64,000 nucleotides of DNA from Brevibacillus dissolubilis (lineage in GTDB: Bacteria; Bacillota; Bacilli; Brevibacillales; Brevibacillaceae), in the NCBI RefSeq assembly GCF_006170445.1, contig NZ_VCNA01000008.1, positions 237,326 through 301,325 of the forward strand. The letters are read 5' to 3'. Numbering within the stretch: position 1 is the first letter of the stretch; each line of letters begins with the position of its first letter. The position numbers were made by a program, and so were the translations under genes. Below, in pieces: positions 42,695-51,152 of the stretch. The notes beneath the pieces were generated by a model, which saw only the letters and a program-made list of their open reading frames with translations, was not told the DNA's origin and made no database searches.

Positions 42695-45196
42695 GTGAAT
42701 ACTTACATTAATAATATTAAACGTGAAGATATCGAACTGTTAGCACCCGCAGGCAACTGGGACTGCCTAAAGGCTGCTGTAGCCAATGGAGCCAACGCAG
42801 TCTTTTTTGGCGTTGAGAAGTTTAACGCACGTGCCCGGGCTGATAACTTTTATATGGAAGAATTGCCTGAGATCATGTCGTTTTTGCATCTGTACGGCGT
42901 AAAAGGGTTTCTGACCTTTAACATTCTTGTGTTTGAAGATGAGCTGAAGGAAGCCAAGCAGCTGATCAATGCCTGTATTGACGCAGGTGTAGACGCGGTG
43001 ATCGTCCAAGACCTCGGTCTGGTCAAGCTGATCCGCGAAATCTCACCTGACTTCCCGATCCACGGTTCCACTCAGATGACGATCACCTCACCGGAAGCAG
43101 TCGAATTCACCAAGCCTTATGATATCGAACGCGTAGTCTTGGGCCGTGAGAACTCGCTCAAGGAAATCAAGACGATCGGTGAAAAAGCAAAGCTCCCGAT
43201 GGAAGTCTTCGTCCACGGTGCGCTCTGTGTCTCCTACTCCGGTCAATGCCTCACCTCCGAGATGTGGGGTGGACGCTCCGCCAACCGTGGGGAGTGTGCG
43301 CAAGCCTGTCGTCTGCCGTATGATCTGATCGTGGACGGTGAGCGCAAAGAGATGGGCAACATCGCCTACGTTCTCTCACCAAAAGACCTCGCAGCCATCG
43401 AGCTGGTACCAGAGCTGATCGAAGCAGGTGTCACCTCCTTTAAAATCGAAGGCCGTCTCAAACAGCCGGAATACGTCGCCAACGTGGTCTCCAAGTATCG
43501 TGCCGCGATTGACCGTTATTTTGAAGGCAAAGAGGCTACCCCGAATGCAGTGGAAATCCGCGAGCTGCAGCAAAGCTTCTCCCGCGGCTTCACTCCAGGC
43601 TTCCTGCTTGGCACCAACAACAAGACCCTCATCGACGGCTCCTTCCCGAAAAGCCGTGGTGTCTTCCTTGGCAACGTGAAAAAAGTAACCAAAAACGCGA
43701 TCCTCGTCGAAGTCAACTCCCCGCTCAAACGCGGTGACGGTATCTGCTTTGATGCAGGTGACCCGACGAAAAAAGAAGAAGGCGGACGCGTCTACGATAT
43801 CCTCACCCATGGCACCAAAGTAGAAGGCGAAGTGGAAAAAGGTCTGTACGAGATCGTCATGGGCCGCACCGACGTTAATCTCTCCCGCATCCACGTGGGT
43901 GACCGTGTCTGGAAAACCAACGACCCTGAATTGAACAAGCGTCTGCGCAAGACCTTTGAAACAGAAAAGCCATACCACACCTTCCCGCTCGCCGTACATG
44001 TGTCAGGTAAAGTAGGCGAAGCACTACAGACCACGTGGGTGGATGTCAACACCAATCACGCTGTCGCCGTCCCATCTGAAAAACCACTCGAACAAGCGAT
44101 GAAGCGCCCGCTCACCCACGAGACCCTGCATGATCAGCTGGGACGTCTCGGCGGCACGGTCTATCATCTCGAAGCAGACCGACTCACCGTAGACATCGAG
44201 GGTGACGTGATCGTACCGATGAGTGAGCTTAACCGTATCCGCCGTGAAGCGGTCGAGCAACTCGTCTACCTGCGTACCAAGCCACCTGTCTATAAAAAGA
44301 ATCCTGTCGACGTCTATACTGACGTGCCACAAAAACAGCCGGTTGATCAGCCACTGTTGACTGCACTCTGCCGCTCCCTAGAGCAGATTGAAGCAGCTGC
44401 ACAGACCGATGTGGACATGATCTACGCTGAATTCGAATTCGTGAAGCAATACCCGCAAGCGGTCGAGATGGCACACCGTTACGGCAAAAAGATCGCTCTC
44501 GCTACCATGCGCATCCACATGCCAGATGACAATGGTGTACTGGCCCTGATCGCCAAAAGCCAGCCTGACGCGATCCTCGTCCGTAACACCGGCGCGCTGT
44601 ACTACTATCTCTCCCGCCGCGATCAGTACAATATTCCGCTGATCGGTGACTTTGCCCTAAATATCGCCAACCACAAAACGGTTGATCTGTTCCTTAGCTA
44701 CGGCATGGAACGTGTGACTCCGTCCTATGACTTAAATATCCAACAGATGGTGGATATGCTGCAAAAAACAGATGCATCCAAGACCGAGCTGGTTATTCAT
44801 CAGCACATGCCGATGTTCCACACCGAGCACTGTGTCTACTGCACCTTCCTCTCTGAAGGTACCGACTACACCAACTGCGGCGTGCCATGCGAAACCTCCC
44901 GGATCTCCCTGCAAGACCGCGTCGGCTTCTCCCACCCGGTCCGCGTCGATACCGGCTGCCGCAACACCGTCTACAACGCGATTGACCAGTCTGGTGCAGA
45001 ATACCTGCCAGAGTTCAAAAAGCTTGGCGTCGGCAGCTACCGTGTCGAGTTCCTCGAAGAAGAGCCAGCACGCGTAAAAGAAGTGATCAACCTGTACCGC
45101 AAAGCCCTGCGCGGCGAAGTGAGCGGCACACACGTATGGAAAACGTTAAAAGCAACCAACCAGCTGGGCGTCACCCGCGGTCAGTTGACCAAATAA
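42695..45196 (+). CDS. Peptidase U32 family protein (YrrO/RlhA-type, with DUF3656)
   Basis: This protein is about 833 residues from the GTG at 42695 (GGAGGT 10 nt upstream). The U32 opening EDIELLAPAGNWDCLKAAVANG is clear. The Cys cluster of U32 proteins is present (CLTSEMWGG, NRGECAQACRLPYDL), and a second Cys-rich region lies near the C-terminus (HTEHCVYCTFLSEG, NCGVPCE). A DUF3656-like insert lies between. U32 proteins of this class are linked to rRNA or tRNA hydroxylation and to protein modification rather than simple collagen cleavage. A DUF1128 gene follows closely. Confidence 0.88.
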   Translation: MNTYINNIKREDIELLAPAGNWDCLKAAVANGANAVFFGVEKFNARARADNFYMEELPEIMSFLHLYGVKGFLTFNILVFEDELKEAKQLINACIDAGVDAVIVQDLGLVKLIREISPDFPIHGSTQMTITSPEAVEFTKPYDIERVVLGRENSLKEIKTIGEKAKLPMEVFVHGALCVSYSGQCLTSEMWGGRSANRGECAQACRLPYDLIVDGERKEMGNIAYVLSPKDLAAIELVPELIEAGVTSFKIEGRLKQPEYVANVVSKYRAAIDRYFEGKEATPNAVEIRELQQSFSRGFTPGFLLGTNNKTLIDGSFPKSRGVFLGNVKKVTKNAILVEVNSPLKRGDGICFDAGDPTKKEEGGRVYDILTHGTKVEGEVEKGLYEIVMGRTDVNLSRIHVGDRVWKTNDPELNKRLRKTFETEKPYHTFPLAVHVSGKVGEALQTTWVDVNTNHAVAVPSEKPLEQAMKRPLTHETLHDQLGRLGGTVYHLEADRLTVDIEGDVIVPMSELNRIRREAVEQLVYLRTKPPVYKKNPVDVYTDVPQKQPVDQPLLTALCRSLEQIEAAAQTDVDMIYAEFEFVKQYPQAVEMAHRYGKKIALATMRIHMPDDNGVLALIAKSQPDAILVRNTGALYYYLSRRDQYNIPLIGDFALNIANHKTVDLFLSYGMERVTPSYDLNIQQMVDMLQKTDASKTELVIHQHMPMFHTEHCVYCTFLSEGTDYTNCGVPCETSRISLQDRVGFSHPVRVDTGCRNTVYNAIDQSGAEYLPEFKKLGVGSYRVEFLEEEPARVKEVINLYRKALRGEVSGTHVWKTLKATNQLGVTRGQLTK

Positions 45197-45219
45197 AAAC
45201 ACAGGGAGAGGAATCACCT

Positions 45220-45450
45220 ATGGCAGACCTGAACCAACCGACTCAAGAGAATCTGACCGTCATCATCGACGGGATTAAAGCAAAGCTTAACATGGCCAAC
45301 ACAGCCGTCATGCGCCCTGAGGATTTTGACCTTGCGAACTATGAGGATCTGTTGTACCTCTACAACATGGTGCAAAAGAAAACAACCTTTAGCATCAATG
45401 AAATGACTGCGATTGTGGAAGAGCTGGGGGCTATGCGTAAGCAGAAGTAG
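45220..45450 (+). CDS. DUF1128 family protein
   Basis: A 76-residue acidic, helical protein starting at the ATG at 45220 (GGGAGAGG upstream), 23 bp after the U32 stop. The sequence LANYEDLLYLYNMVQKKTTFS matches the DUF1128 family of Bacilli, whose role is unknown. It is probably cotranscribed with the U32 gene and ends at a strong terminator. Confidence 0.85.
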   Translation: MADLNQPTQENLTVIIDGIKAKLNMANTAVMRPEDFDLANYEDLLYLYNMVQKKTTFSINEMTAIVEELGAMRKQK

Positions 45451-45485
45451 TCTAGCTTGATTCGTATGATGTTGCATGATAGAGG

Positions 45486-45518
45486 GAGCCTTGCTTGTTA
45501 GATGAGCAAGGCTTTTTT
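45486..45518 (+). terminator. Terminator of the U32-DUF1128 unit
   Basis: AGCCTTGCT and AGCAAGGCT form a stem followed by TTTTTT. Confidence 0.85.
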
Positions 45519-45557
45519 CTTTTGATTTGGCTTTTGATTTGGCTTTTGCTCCGGCAG

Positions 45558-45641
45558 GAGCGTGAGGAGAATCTGTTTTCCAGTCGCCTTTCCCTCTCTT
45601 CGTTCGGCCGGTCTCCTTACAAACAGATTCTCCTCACGCTC
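45558..45641 (+). repeat. Covariant hairpin repeat, copy B
   Basis: Perfect 21-bp arms (45558-45578 and 45621-45641) enclose a 42-nt loop identical to copies A and D. Compared with copy A, arm position 13 is A instead of C, and the partner is T instead of G. A GCTCCGGCAGGAGC mini-hairpin overlaps the left edge. Confidence 0.9.
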
Positions 45642-45906
45642 TTCCAATAGCCCGCTTTTTCAAAGGAAAAAAGATCGTTCACTCTGGCTTGTCTCACTTC
45701 TCCATTCATGATCACGTACACCTCCCTCTATTCCTCCAGATACTCACTCCTCCACTCCTCTCCTTACACCATACAAATAAGGACTGCTGAACTATACCCG
45801 TAGCAAAATGGAAAGAGCCATGCTTAACCTAAATTACCCGCAAGACGCCTTTGATTTTCATTTTTTCATTGCTTTCATTTCTTTTTTTATCCCTCCCCTA
45901 CAGCCT
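45642..45906. other. Spacer between inverted repeat copies B and C
   Basis: 265 bp without a credible gene; pyrimidine-rich toward the right end. Its length is nearly equal to the 263 bp between copies D and E, but no clear sequence similarity between the two spacers is visible. Confidence 0.6.
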
Positions 45907-45998
45907 GAGCGTGTGGATCGAAGATCTATTTGTAAGGAGACCGGCCGAACGTAGGGAGGGAAAGGCGACTGGAAAATAGATCTTCGATCCACACGCTC
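45907..45998 (-). repeat. Covariant hairpin repeat, copy C
   Basis: Inverted relative to A and B. Perfect 25-bp arms (45907-45931 and 45974-45998) enclose a 42-nt loop with two changes from copy A. The arms keep the outer GAGCGTG but have a different, longer middle, and an inner GATCTATTT instead of GATCTGTTT, matched in the opposite arm. Confidence 0.9.
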
Positions 45999-46067
45999 TT
46001 GCCATCCAATCACCCGATATGGTCTACTTAAAGGGCACGTATTTTTATTCACAGAGGTGGTTCCCCG

Positions 46068-46730
46068 ATGGAATCGAACTTGCGCACCACGCGAATTGCT
46101 CATCTGTATCGTCTGGTGATCACCATAACGGTCTGGGTCGTCGTTGCCAATCTCATCACATGGGGGATTTATCTGACTGCTCCCGCTTTTTATGAGTGGT
46201 ATCTGTTGATTCCAGACGCGTTGCTGTTTCAGTTGTATATCATTATGGATCGTGTTGTTGTCTCTATCTTCTTTTTAATGTGGATCAACTACATTCATGC
46301 TGATTTAAAAGATCTAGCACCCGCCTATCCGATATCCAAATGGGGCTCGATGCTGTTGTGTATCATACCTGGAGTCAATATTTTTGGTATTTTTATTATC
46401 TTTGCTGTGTTTCGTCGTTTCCTGATTCGACTGGCTCCGCACCAAAAAAAGACGGGCAACATCACGCTCGGGGTCTTGTCCCTTACGTATGTGCTGACTG
46501 GCGTGATGATCGTGCTGTCGTTAAAAGCCACTGATTCGGATTGGGCTGATCAGGCCGGAGCCTTGGTAACACTGGTTTCCTTCGTTCATCTGATGCTGTA
46601 TGGTGTACTCGTTCGATTCACGATGCGCGGGCTGGAAGCGATCGAGCAGGCGCTGGCTCCATCGCCGTCCGATAGCTTATCGGAAAAAGAGACAGAAGAC
46701 GCAAGCCATGATGACGTGATCCGTCCCTAA
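46068..46730 (+). CDS. Multi-pass membrane protein (DUF4328-like)
   Basis: A 220-residue protein with about six hydrophobic segments and a polar, acidic tail. The order of a Trp-Ile-Asn-Tyr motif after a helix, a conserved Pro-rich loop (KDLAPAYPISKWGSMLLCII) and a Pro-Gly-Val-Asn-like turn resembles DUF4328 membrane proteins. Function unknown. ATG after GAGGTGG; strong terminator downstream. Confidence 0.6.
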   Translation: MESNLRTTRIAHLYRLVITITVWVVVANLITWGIYLTAPAFYEWYLLIPDALLFQLYIIMDRVVVSIFFLMWINYIHADLKDLAPAYPISKWGSMLLCIIPGVNIFGIFIIFAVFRRFLIRLAPHQKKTGNITLGVLSLTYVLTGVMIVLSLKATDSDWADQAGALVTLVSFVHLMLYGVLVRFTMRGLEAIEQALAPSPSDSLSEKETEDASHDDVIRP

Positions 46731-46758
46731 ATCAGTTTCTTCCATTCGTTTAAAGTGT

Positions 46759-46815
46759 AAGCCTCAGTCTGACCAAGACATCTAAATCGTCCTGGGTCAG
46801 ACTGAGGCTTTTTTT
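46759..46815 (+). terminator. Terminator of the DUF4328-like gene
   Basis: AAGCCTCAGTCTGACC pairs fully with GGTCAGACTGAGGCTT, followed by a run of T. Confidence 0.9.
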
Positions 46816-46841
46816 CGTTTTGAAATATGCTTTTCCGCACA

Positions 46842-46873
46842 GAAAAAAGCCGCTCTGATGAAAGAACGGCTTT
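46842..46873 (-). terminator. Possible terminator of the 79-aa gene
   Basis: A short GCCG/CGGC stem with AAAGCC..GGCTTT extensions, overlapping the stop codon; TTTTTTC follows in the minus-strand transcript. Confidence 0.5.
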
Positions 46874-47111
46874 AGTCCGGTACTACCTCTTCACGATGCT
46901 CTGCCCCACCTGTGGCGACCTTGGTTGGGCAGATCATGTCATCCCCGATAATCTGCATTTCACTGATGGGGTAATGGGTCTGGATGGCGAGGCGCATGTC
47001 TTCGATCAGCGAGCACAGCACCTCTTCCTGAATCCGTTGGTCAAACGTCAGACGGATATCAATTTCATACGGTTCATTGCCCGGATTAAGCTTGGCATCT
47101 GCATTGCGCAC
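46872..47111 (-). CDS. Hypothetical 79-residue soluble protein
   Basis: Starts with GTG at 47111, 8 nt after GGAGGT. The protein is acidic and soluble, with alternating hydrophobic residues (YEIDIRLTFDQRIQEEVL). No motif or family is recognised. It follows the ECF S-component gene on the same strand, 89 bp away, and could be cotranscribed. Confidence 0.6.
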   Translation of the reverse strand: MRNADAKLNPGNEPYEIDIRLTFDQRIQEEVLCSLIEDMRLAIQTHYPISEMQIIGDDMICPTKVATGGAEHREEVVPD

Positions 47112-47200
47112 GATCTGACACCTCCAAAGACAAAGACGGCTTGTTGCGTCTGTTCTCTTCCTAACATGCCATTCCGTGGCTTTTTTTATGTGCCCAATCG

Positions 47201-47782
47201 TTACTCTTGCGGAGGAAGCCCTTCCATCGAATCATCCACAGGCCATTGCGACCGTTTGTATGTCTGATACAGATAAAGCAGGATAATCCCCATGGTCGCA
47301 CTGCTGATGATATTGACCGTCGCGGGCGTGATGGCCCACTCATAGATCGCCTGCTGGAACGGAACCTGGTAGACCTCCACATCGATCAATCCTGCAACGG
47401 TCAATCCCACATAGTTGCCGACCACACTGAGCATCACAAAAATCACGTAATGCAGGCGGTTGATCACCCCCTGGTGCGGACGGTATTCCGGTACCAGATA
47501 CAAGAGCCCTGAGATCAATCCGATGATGCCATTACCCAGACACCAGTTCCACCAAAACTTTTGCTCCAGCAAATCAGCTCCCATATTGCCGAAGAAACCA
47601 ACGAAAAAACCTGTCACTGGACCAAAAACAGCCGCACTGACCGCGAGCAGAGCAATCGCTGGACGAAAGCTGTTGCCGGCGATCTGTATATCAGAAGTAA
47701 GATGTGCGCTCACTGCATATAAAACCGTAAACAATATGGAGTACACCCATGTTCGTTTCTTGCTGCCGTGGGGACCAAACAT
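47201..47782 (-). CDS. ECF transporter S-component-like membrane protein
   Basis: This protein is about 193 residues from the ATG at 47782 (GGAGG 10 nt upstream; an ATG at 47803 has a weaker site). It has six hydrophobic segments. The pattern NSFRPAIALLAVSAAVFGPV then FVGFFGNMGADLL and WWNWCLGNGIIGLISG is that of vitamin-type substrate-binding (S) proteins of energy-coupling-factor importers. The energising EcfA/EcfT subunits are not nearby. Substrate unknown; no riboswitch was recognised upstream. Confidence 0.78.
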   Translation of the reverse strand: MFGPHGSKKRTWVYSILFTVLYAVSAHLTSDIQIAGNSFRPAIALLAVSAAVFGPVTGFFVGFFGNMGADLLEQKFWWNWCLGNGIIGLISGLLYLVPEYRPHQGVINRLHYVIFVMLSVVGNYVGLTVAGLIDVEVYQVPFQQAIYEWAITPATVNIISSATMGIILLYLYQTYKRSQWPVDDSMEGLPPQE

Positions 47783-47954
47783 CTTCGCTTGTCCTCCATT
47801 CATAAGTTCTTACAAGTTACCTTCCCCGAATTCCACAGTGGAAAACGCCTTTTTCCAACAAAAAGCGTAGTGCTAGGATACCATCTTTCAAAATAACAAA
47901 TCAACGACTTTTATTCAATAATTTTGAAAATACAGACACGATATTAACAAAAAT

Positions 47955-47994
47955 GAAAAAAGCATACTTTAGGATTACTTAAGCATGCTTTTTT
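47955..47994 (-). terminator. Terminator of cimA
   Basis: AAGCATGCTT..AAGTATGCTT hairpin with a T-run in the minus-strand transcript. Confidence 0.75.
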
Positions 47995-48019
47995 CGGGAT
48001 GATTTTTAGTTACAAAGAC

Positions 48020-49645
48020 TTAGTGATTAACGATCCCTACTCTTACTTCTGCATCTTCAGTCGTAGTTCTTGGTTCATATCCCTGTTTCCAAAGAAAGTA
48101 ACGGATACTGTCTGCCAGGGCTTCCCAGCTCGCCTCGATCACGTTGGTTGAGACGCCTACCGTACTCCAGCTCTCGCCTTCATGCTTGGATTCGATAAGG
48201 ACACGGACTTTGGCTGCGGTTGCTTCGCTCTCATCGAGCACACGCACCTTATAGTCGGCAAGATGCATTTGGGACAATTCTGGGAATTCCCCTTCCAACG
48301 CTTTTCGTAACGCATTGTCTAGTGCGTTGACCGGACCATTGCCCTCGGCCGCTGTATGGACGGTTTGCCCGTTGACGTGCAGCTTGACCATGGCTTCGGA
48401 GAGGATTGCGCGCTCTTGAGATTTTTCCATCAGGATTTTGAAGGACTCCAGAGAGAACCATTCGCTAAGCTCACCGGACGCCTCTTTTAACAGCAGGGTA
48501 AGGGAAGCTTCTGCCCCTTCATATTGATAGCCTTGGTATTCACGTTCTTTGATCGTCTGGATCATCTGCTTCGTATGCGGCTGTCCCTGATCGATGCTCA
48601 GATTAAGCTCCTCCGCTTTCGCCAGAAGATTGCTTTGTCCAGCCAACTCGGAGACCAGCACACGACGGCGGTTCCCGATCTGTTCCGGCTCAAGATGTTC
48701 ATAGGTCTGCGGGTTTTTCAGCACAGCACTGACGTGGATACCGCCTTTGTGTGCAAACGCGCTTTTCCCGACAAACGGTGTATTATTACCCAGCACGTGA
48801 TTGGCGATTTCAGCTACATAACGCGCCAGGCTGGTGAGCTGCGGCAGATTTTCTGCAGGTACGCAGGTATATCCCAGCTTGAGCTGCAGATTGGGGATGA
48901 CGGAGATCAGGTTGACGTTCCCACAACGCTCACCGATGCCGTTGACCGTACCTTGTACTTGGGTCGCACCGGCTTGAACCGCAGCGATGGCATTGGCAAC
49001 AGCCAGTTCTCCATCATTGTGCGGATGGATCCCGATTGGCGCCGTTACCTGTGAGCAGACATGGCCGACGATCTGAGACACTTCATGCGGCAATGTTCCA
49101 CCATTGGTATCACACAACACGAGCCAATCCGCTCCAGCTTCTTGGGCCGCCGCAAGAACCTGCAGAGCATAGTCAGGGTTGGCTTTATATCCATCGAAAA
49201 AGTGCTCCGCATCAAACATCACGGTACGTCCCTGAGATTTGAGGAAGCGGACAGAATCATGAATCATCCGCAGGTTTTCTTCCAGTGTGGTTTTCAATGC
49301 CTCTGTGACATGCAGATCCCAGGACTTGCCGAAAATCGTGGTGACACCAGCTCCACTCTGAATAAGCGCCCGAAGGTTTTCATCATCCTCTGCCTTCACA
49401 TTCGGCCGACAGGTGCTTCCGAATGCCGCCACCTTTGCATGCTGCAGGGACAACTCTTTGATACGCTCAAAAAACGCCATATCCTTCGGGTTGCTTCCGG
49501 GCCAGCCTCCCTCAATCCACTCAACACCAAACTGATCAAGGCGGACAGCAATTTTCACTTTGTCCTCCACAGACAAACTGATGCCCTCACCTTGTGTACC
49601 GTCACGCAATGTCGTATCGTACAAATTAATTTTCTTTTCTGTCAT
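48020..49645 (-). CDS. cimA: (R)-citramalate synthase
   Basis: This protein is about 541 residues from the ATG at 49645 (GGAG about 11 nt upstream). The alpha-isopropylmalate-synthase-type barrel opens LYDTTLRDGTQGEGISLSVEDK and contains the metal-ligand motif IGIHPHNDGELAVANA. The C-terminal regulatory domain is present (LADYKVRVLDE and following). The acetyl-CoA plus pyruvate condensation starts the threonine-independent isoleucine route. The GEG after TLRDGTQ and the overall length favour CimA over LeuA or homocitrate synthase. Confidence 0.88.
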   Translation of the reverse strand: MTEKKINLYDTTLRDGTQGEGISLSVEDKVKIAVRLDQFGVEWIEGGWPGSNPKDMAFFERIKELSLQHAKVAAFGSTCRPNVKAEDDENLRALIQSGAGVTTIFGKSWDLHVTEALKTTLEENLRMIHDSVRFLKSQGRTVMFDAEHFFDGYKANPDYALQVLAAAQEAGADWLVLCDTNGGTLPHEVSQIVGHVCSQVTAPIGIHPHNDGELAVANAIAAVQAGATQVQGTVNGIGERCGNVNLISVIPNLQLKLGYTCVPAENLPQLTSLARYVAEIANHVLGNNTPFVGKSAFAHKGGIHVSAVLKNPQTYEHLEPEQIGNRRRVLVSELAGQSNLLAKAEELNLSIDQGQPHTKQMIQTIKEREYQGYQYEGAEASLTLLLKEASGELSEWFSLESFKILMEKSQERAILSEAMVKLHVNGQTVHTAAEGNGPVNALDNALRKALEGEFPELSQMHLADYKVRVLDESEATAAKVRVLIESKHEGESWSTVGVSTNVIEASWEALADSIRYFLWKQGYEPRTTTEDAEVRVGIVNH

Positions 49646-49785
49646 CTTTTTTTCCACTCCAAAACAGTATGGTTTTCTTTTTTTCTATTTCTGTTTTCTA
49701 ATTTTTAGAATGTTCAATATTATAACATGATGGTTGGACGAAAAAAAGGCGCTCTTTTTTATATATGATGTAACTGCTCCGGGAG

Positions 49786-49869
49786 GAGCGTGAGGATGAT
49801 CTGTTTTCCAGTCGCCTTTCCCTCTCTTCGTTCGGCCGGTCTCCTTACAAACAGATCATCCTCACGCTC
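49786..49869 (+). repeat. Covariant hairpin repeat, copy D
   Basis: Perfect 21-bp arms (49786-49806 and 49849-49869) enclose a 42-nt loop identical to A and B. The arm middle reads GGATGATCTG where A has GGAGCATCTG, with matching changes in the other arm. A GCTCCGGGAGGAGC mini-hairpin overlaps the left edge. Confidence 0.9.
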
Positions 49870-50132
49870 TCGCTGTGGCTGGACATAATATATAGCATTC
49901 GCTTCGATGTTGAAAGGCATGAAAAGAGTGAAAAGATAAAGACAAGAAAACATAAAGACGTGAAAAGCAAATCTAAACGACAGACAATAAGTTTGCTTGT
50001 ATCTCCAATCACTCCTTGTCTCACAACATTTCCTCCGAGCCTAATCCCCCACTTTCTCTTTTTTTATATTTTCTCTTTTCATTTGTTCTCCCCATCTCTT
50101 CCCTCTTTTTTCTTTAACCTCCTCGCCCGGCA
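49870..50132. other. Spacer between inverted repeat copies D and E
   Basis: 263 bp, purine-rich on the left and very pyrimidine-rich on the right. No credible gene seen. Confidence 0.6.
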
Positions 50133-50220
50133 GAGAGAGTGGGAGACATCTGTTTGTAAGGAGACCGGCTGAACGAAGTGAGAGAAAGGCGACTGGAAAA
50201 CAGATGTCTCCCACTCTCTC
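50133..50220 (-). repeat. Covariant hairpin repeat, copy E
   Basis: Inverted relative to D. Perfect 23-bp arms (50133-50155 and 50198-50220) start GAGAGAGTGGG rather than GAGCGTG. The loop is again 42 nt, with three changes from copy A. Confidence 0.9.
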
Positions 50221-50253
50221 TTCTCCCCCCTCCGGTGGAGCAGAAGACTAAAT

Positions 50254-50283
50254 AAAAAAAGGCTGCCGACTAGATCGACAGCC
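50254..50283 (-). terminator. Terminator of the alpha/beta hydrolase gene
   Basis: GGCTGTCGA and TCGGCAGCC form a stem, and TTTTTTT follows on the minus strand. Confidence 0.85.
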
Positions 50284-50295
50284 CAAATAACAGAA

Positions 50296-51135
50296 TCAAA
50301 CACTCTTTTCCAGAACGAATCGGGCGGTTACCTCAATCGCCTCTTCCAGTTCCTTGGTTGTACCTTCAAACGGGTGCTTCGTGTTCCACGTATGTCCGCC
50401 TCCAGTGATCCAGTGCAGTTCCGCCCCCTGTGAAGCGTCAGCCAGCTTTTGAGCTCCGGTGACAAGCGCTTGGTGGTCTTCATCACCTTGGACGATCAGG
50501 AGCGGCTGTTTCATTTGTGCCACTTTTGCTAACAGGTCATAGGCTTCCGCATTCTGCTCTACATCGTCGAGCGTGACGGTACGCATCGGCATCTGTTGAC
50601 CGGTACGCCCGTTGATTACGTATCCAACCCCGTTTTCCCGGATATCCCGGCGAAGCTGTGGAGAGAAGATTTTGGCGACATCAGCGACCCCGTTCCATGT
50701 GATGATGCCTCTTACCAGCGGATTGCCTGCCCCGAATAGGATCGCGTCTCCACCGCCTTTGCTGTGGCCGACGATGAATAGGTTGCTGAGGTTCAGCTTT
50801 TCACTGCCCGGCAATTCTTGCTTGTGCAAGAAGTCAACGAGCACTTCCAAATCAGCCACTTCACGGGCATACGTGTTGACCGCGAACTTTTCCAGCTCAT
50901 CGAATTCGGTGAGGCTCTCCCCTACGCCGTTGCAGGAGAAATTAATCCGTACGGTGGCGATCCCGTGTTTGGACAGCTGCTCGGCCACATAGGGGAAGCT
51001 GCCCCAGTCTTTGAACCCCTTGAAGCCATGGCAAAAGATCAAGGTCGGCTGATTCTCCCCAAGGCTCTCGTCGAGATGGAGATCTCCACGGATCGTCAGG
51101 TTATCGTCTACAGGGATTTGAAACGGATGGCTCAT
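50296..51135 (-). CDS. Alpha/beta hydrolase (serine esterase/peptidase type)
   Basis: This 279-residue cytosolic protein has the oxyanion loop FCHGFKGFKDWGSFPY (near residue 34), nucleophile elbow GHSKGGGDA (Ser near 149), acid-strand motif VQGDEDHQAL and catalytic His in GGGHTWNTKHPF near the C-terminus. This layout fits the dienelactone-hydrolase or acylaminoacyl-peptidase-like group. AAGGAGG precedes the ATG. It lies 17 bp downstream of the M20 amidohydrolase gene and is probably cotranscribed. Confidence 0.85.
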   Translation of the reverse strand: MSHPFQIPVDDNLTIRGDLHLDESLGENQPTLIFCHGFKGFKDWGSFPYVAEQLSKHGIATVRINFSCNGVGESLTEFDELEKFAVNTYAREVADLEVLVDFLHKQELPGSEKLNLSNLFIVGHSKGGGDAILFGAGNPLVRGIITWNGVADVAKIFSPQLRRDIRENGVGYVINGRTGQQMPMRTVTLDDVEQNAEAYDLLAKVAQMKQPLLIVQGDEDHQALVTGAQKLADASQGAELHWITGGGHTWNTKHPFEGTTKELEEAIEVTARFVLEKSV

Positions 51136-51152
51136 ATCATAACCCTCCTTTT

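Noticed and set aside
45558..45998. Insertion sequence or transposase remnant between repeat copies
   Set aside because: No transposase-like frame or motif is seen in either spacer; the mobile-element idea is kept only as a possibility for the hairpins.
47804..47957. Riboswitch upstream of the ECF S-component gene
   Set aside because: The leader is short and shows no THI, FMN, cobalamin or preQ1 signature that I can recognise.
49960..50172. 70-codon Ser/Phe/Leu-rich frame in the D-E spacer
   Set aside because: Arises from pyrimidine-rich sequence, has no ribosome site and runs into repeat copy E.
12074..50220. CRISPR array
   Set aside because: The five repeats are dispersed, self-complementary hairpins in both orientations, not regularly spaced direct repeats, and no cas genes are present.
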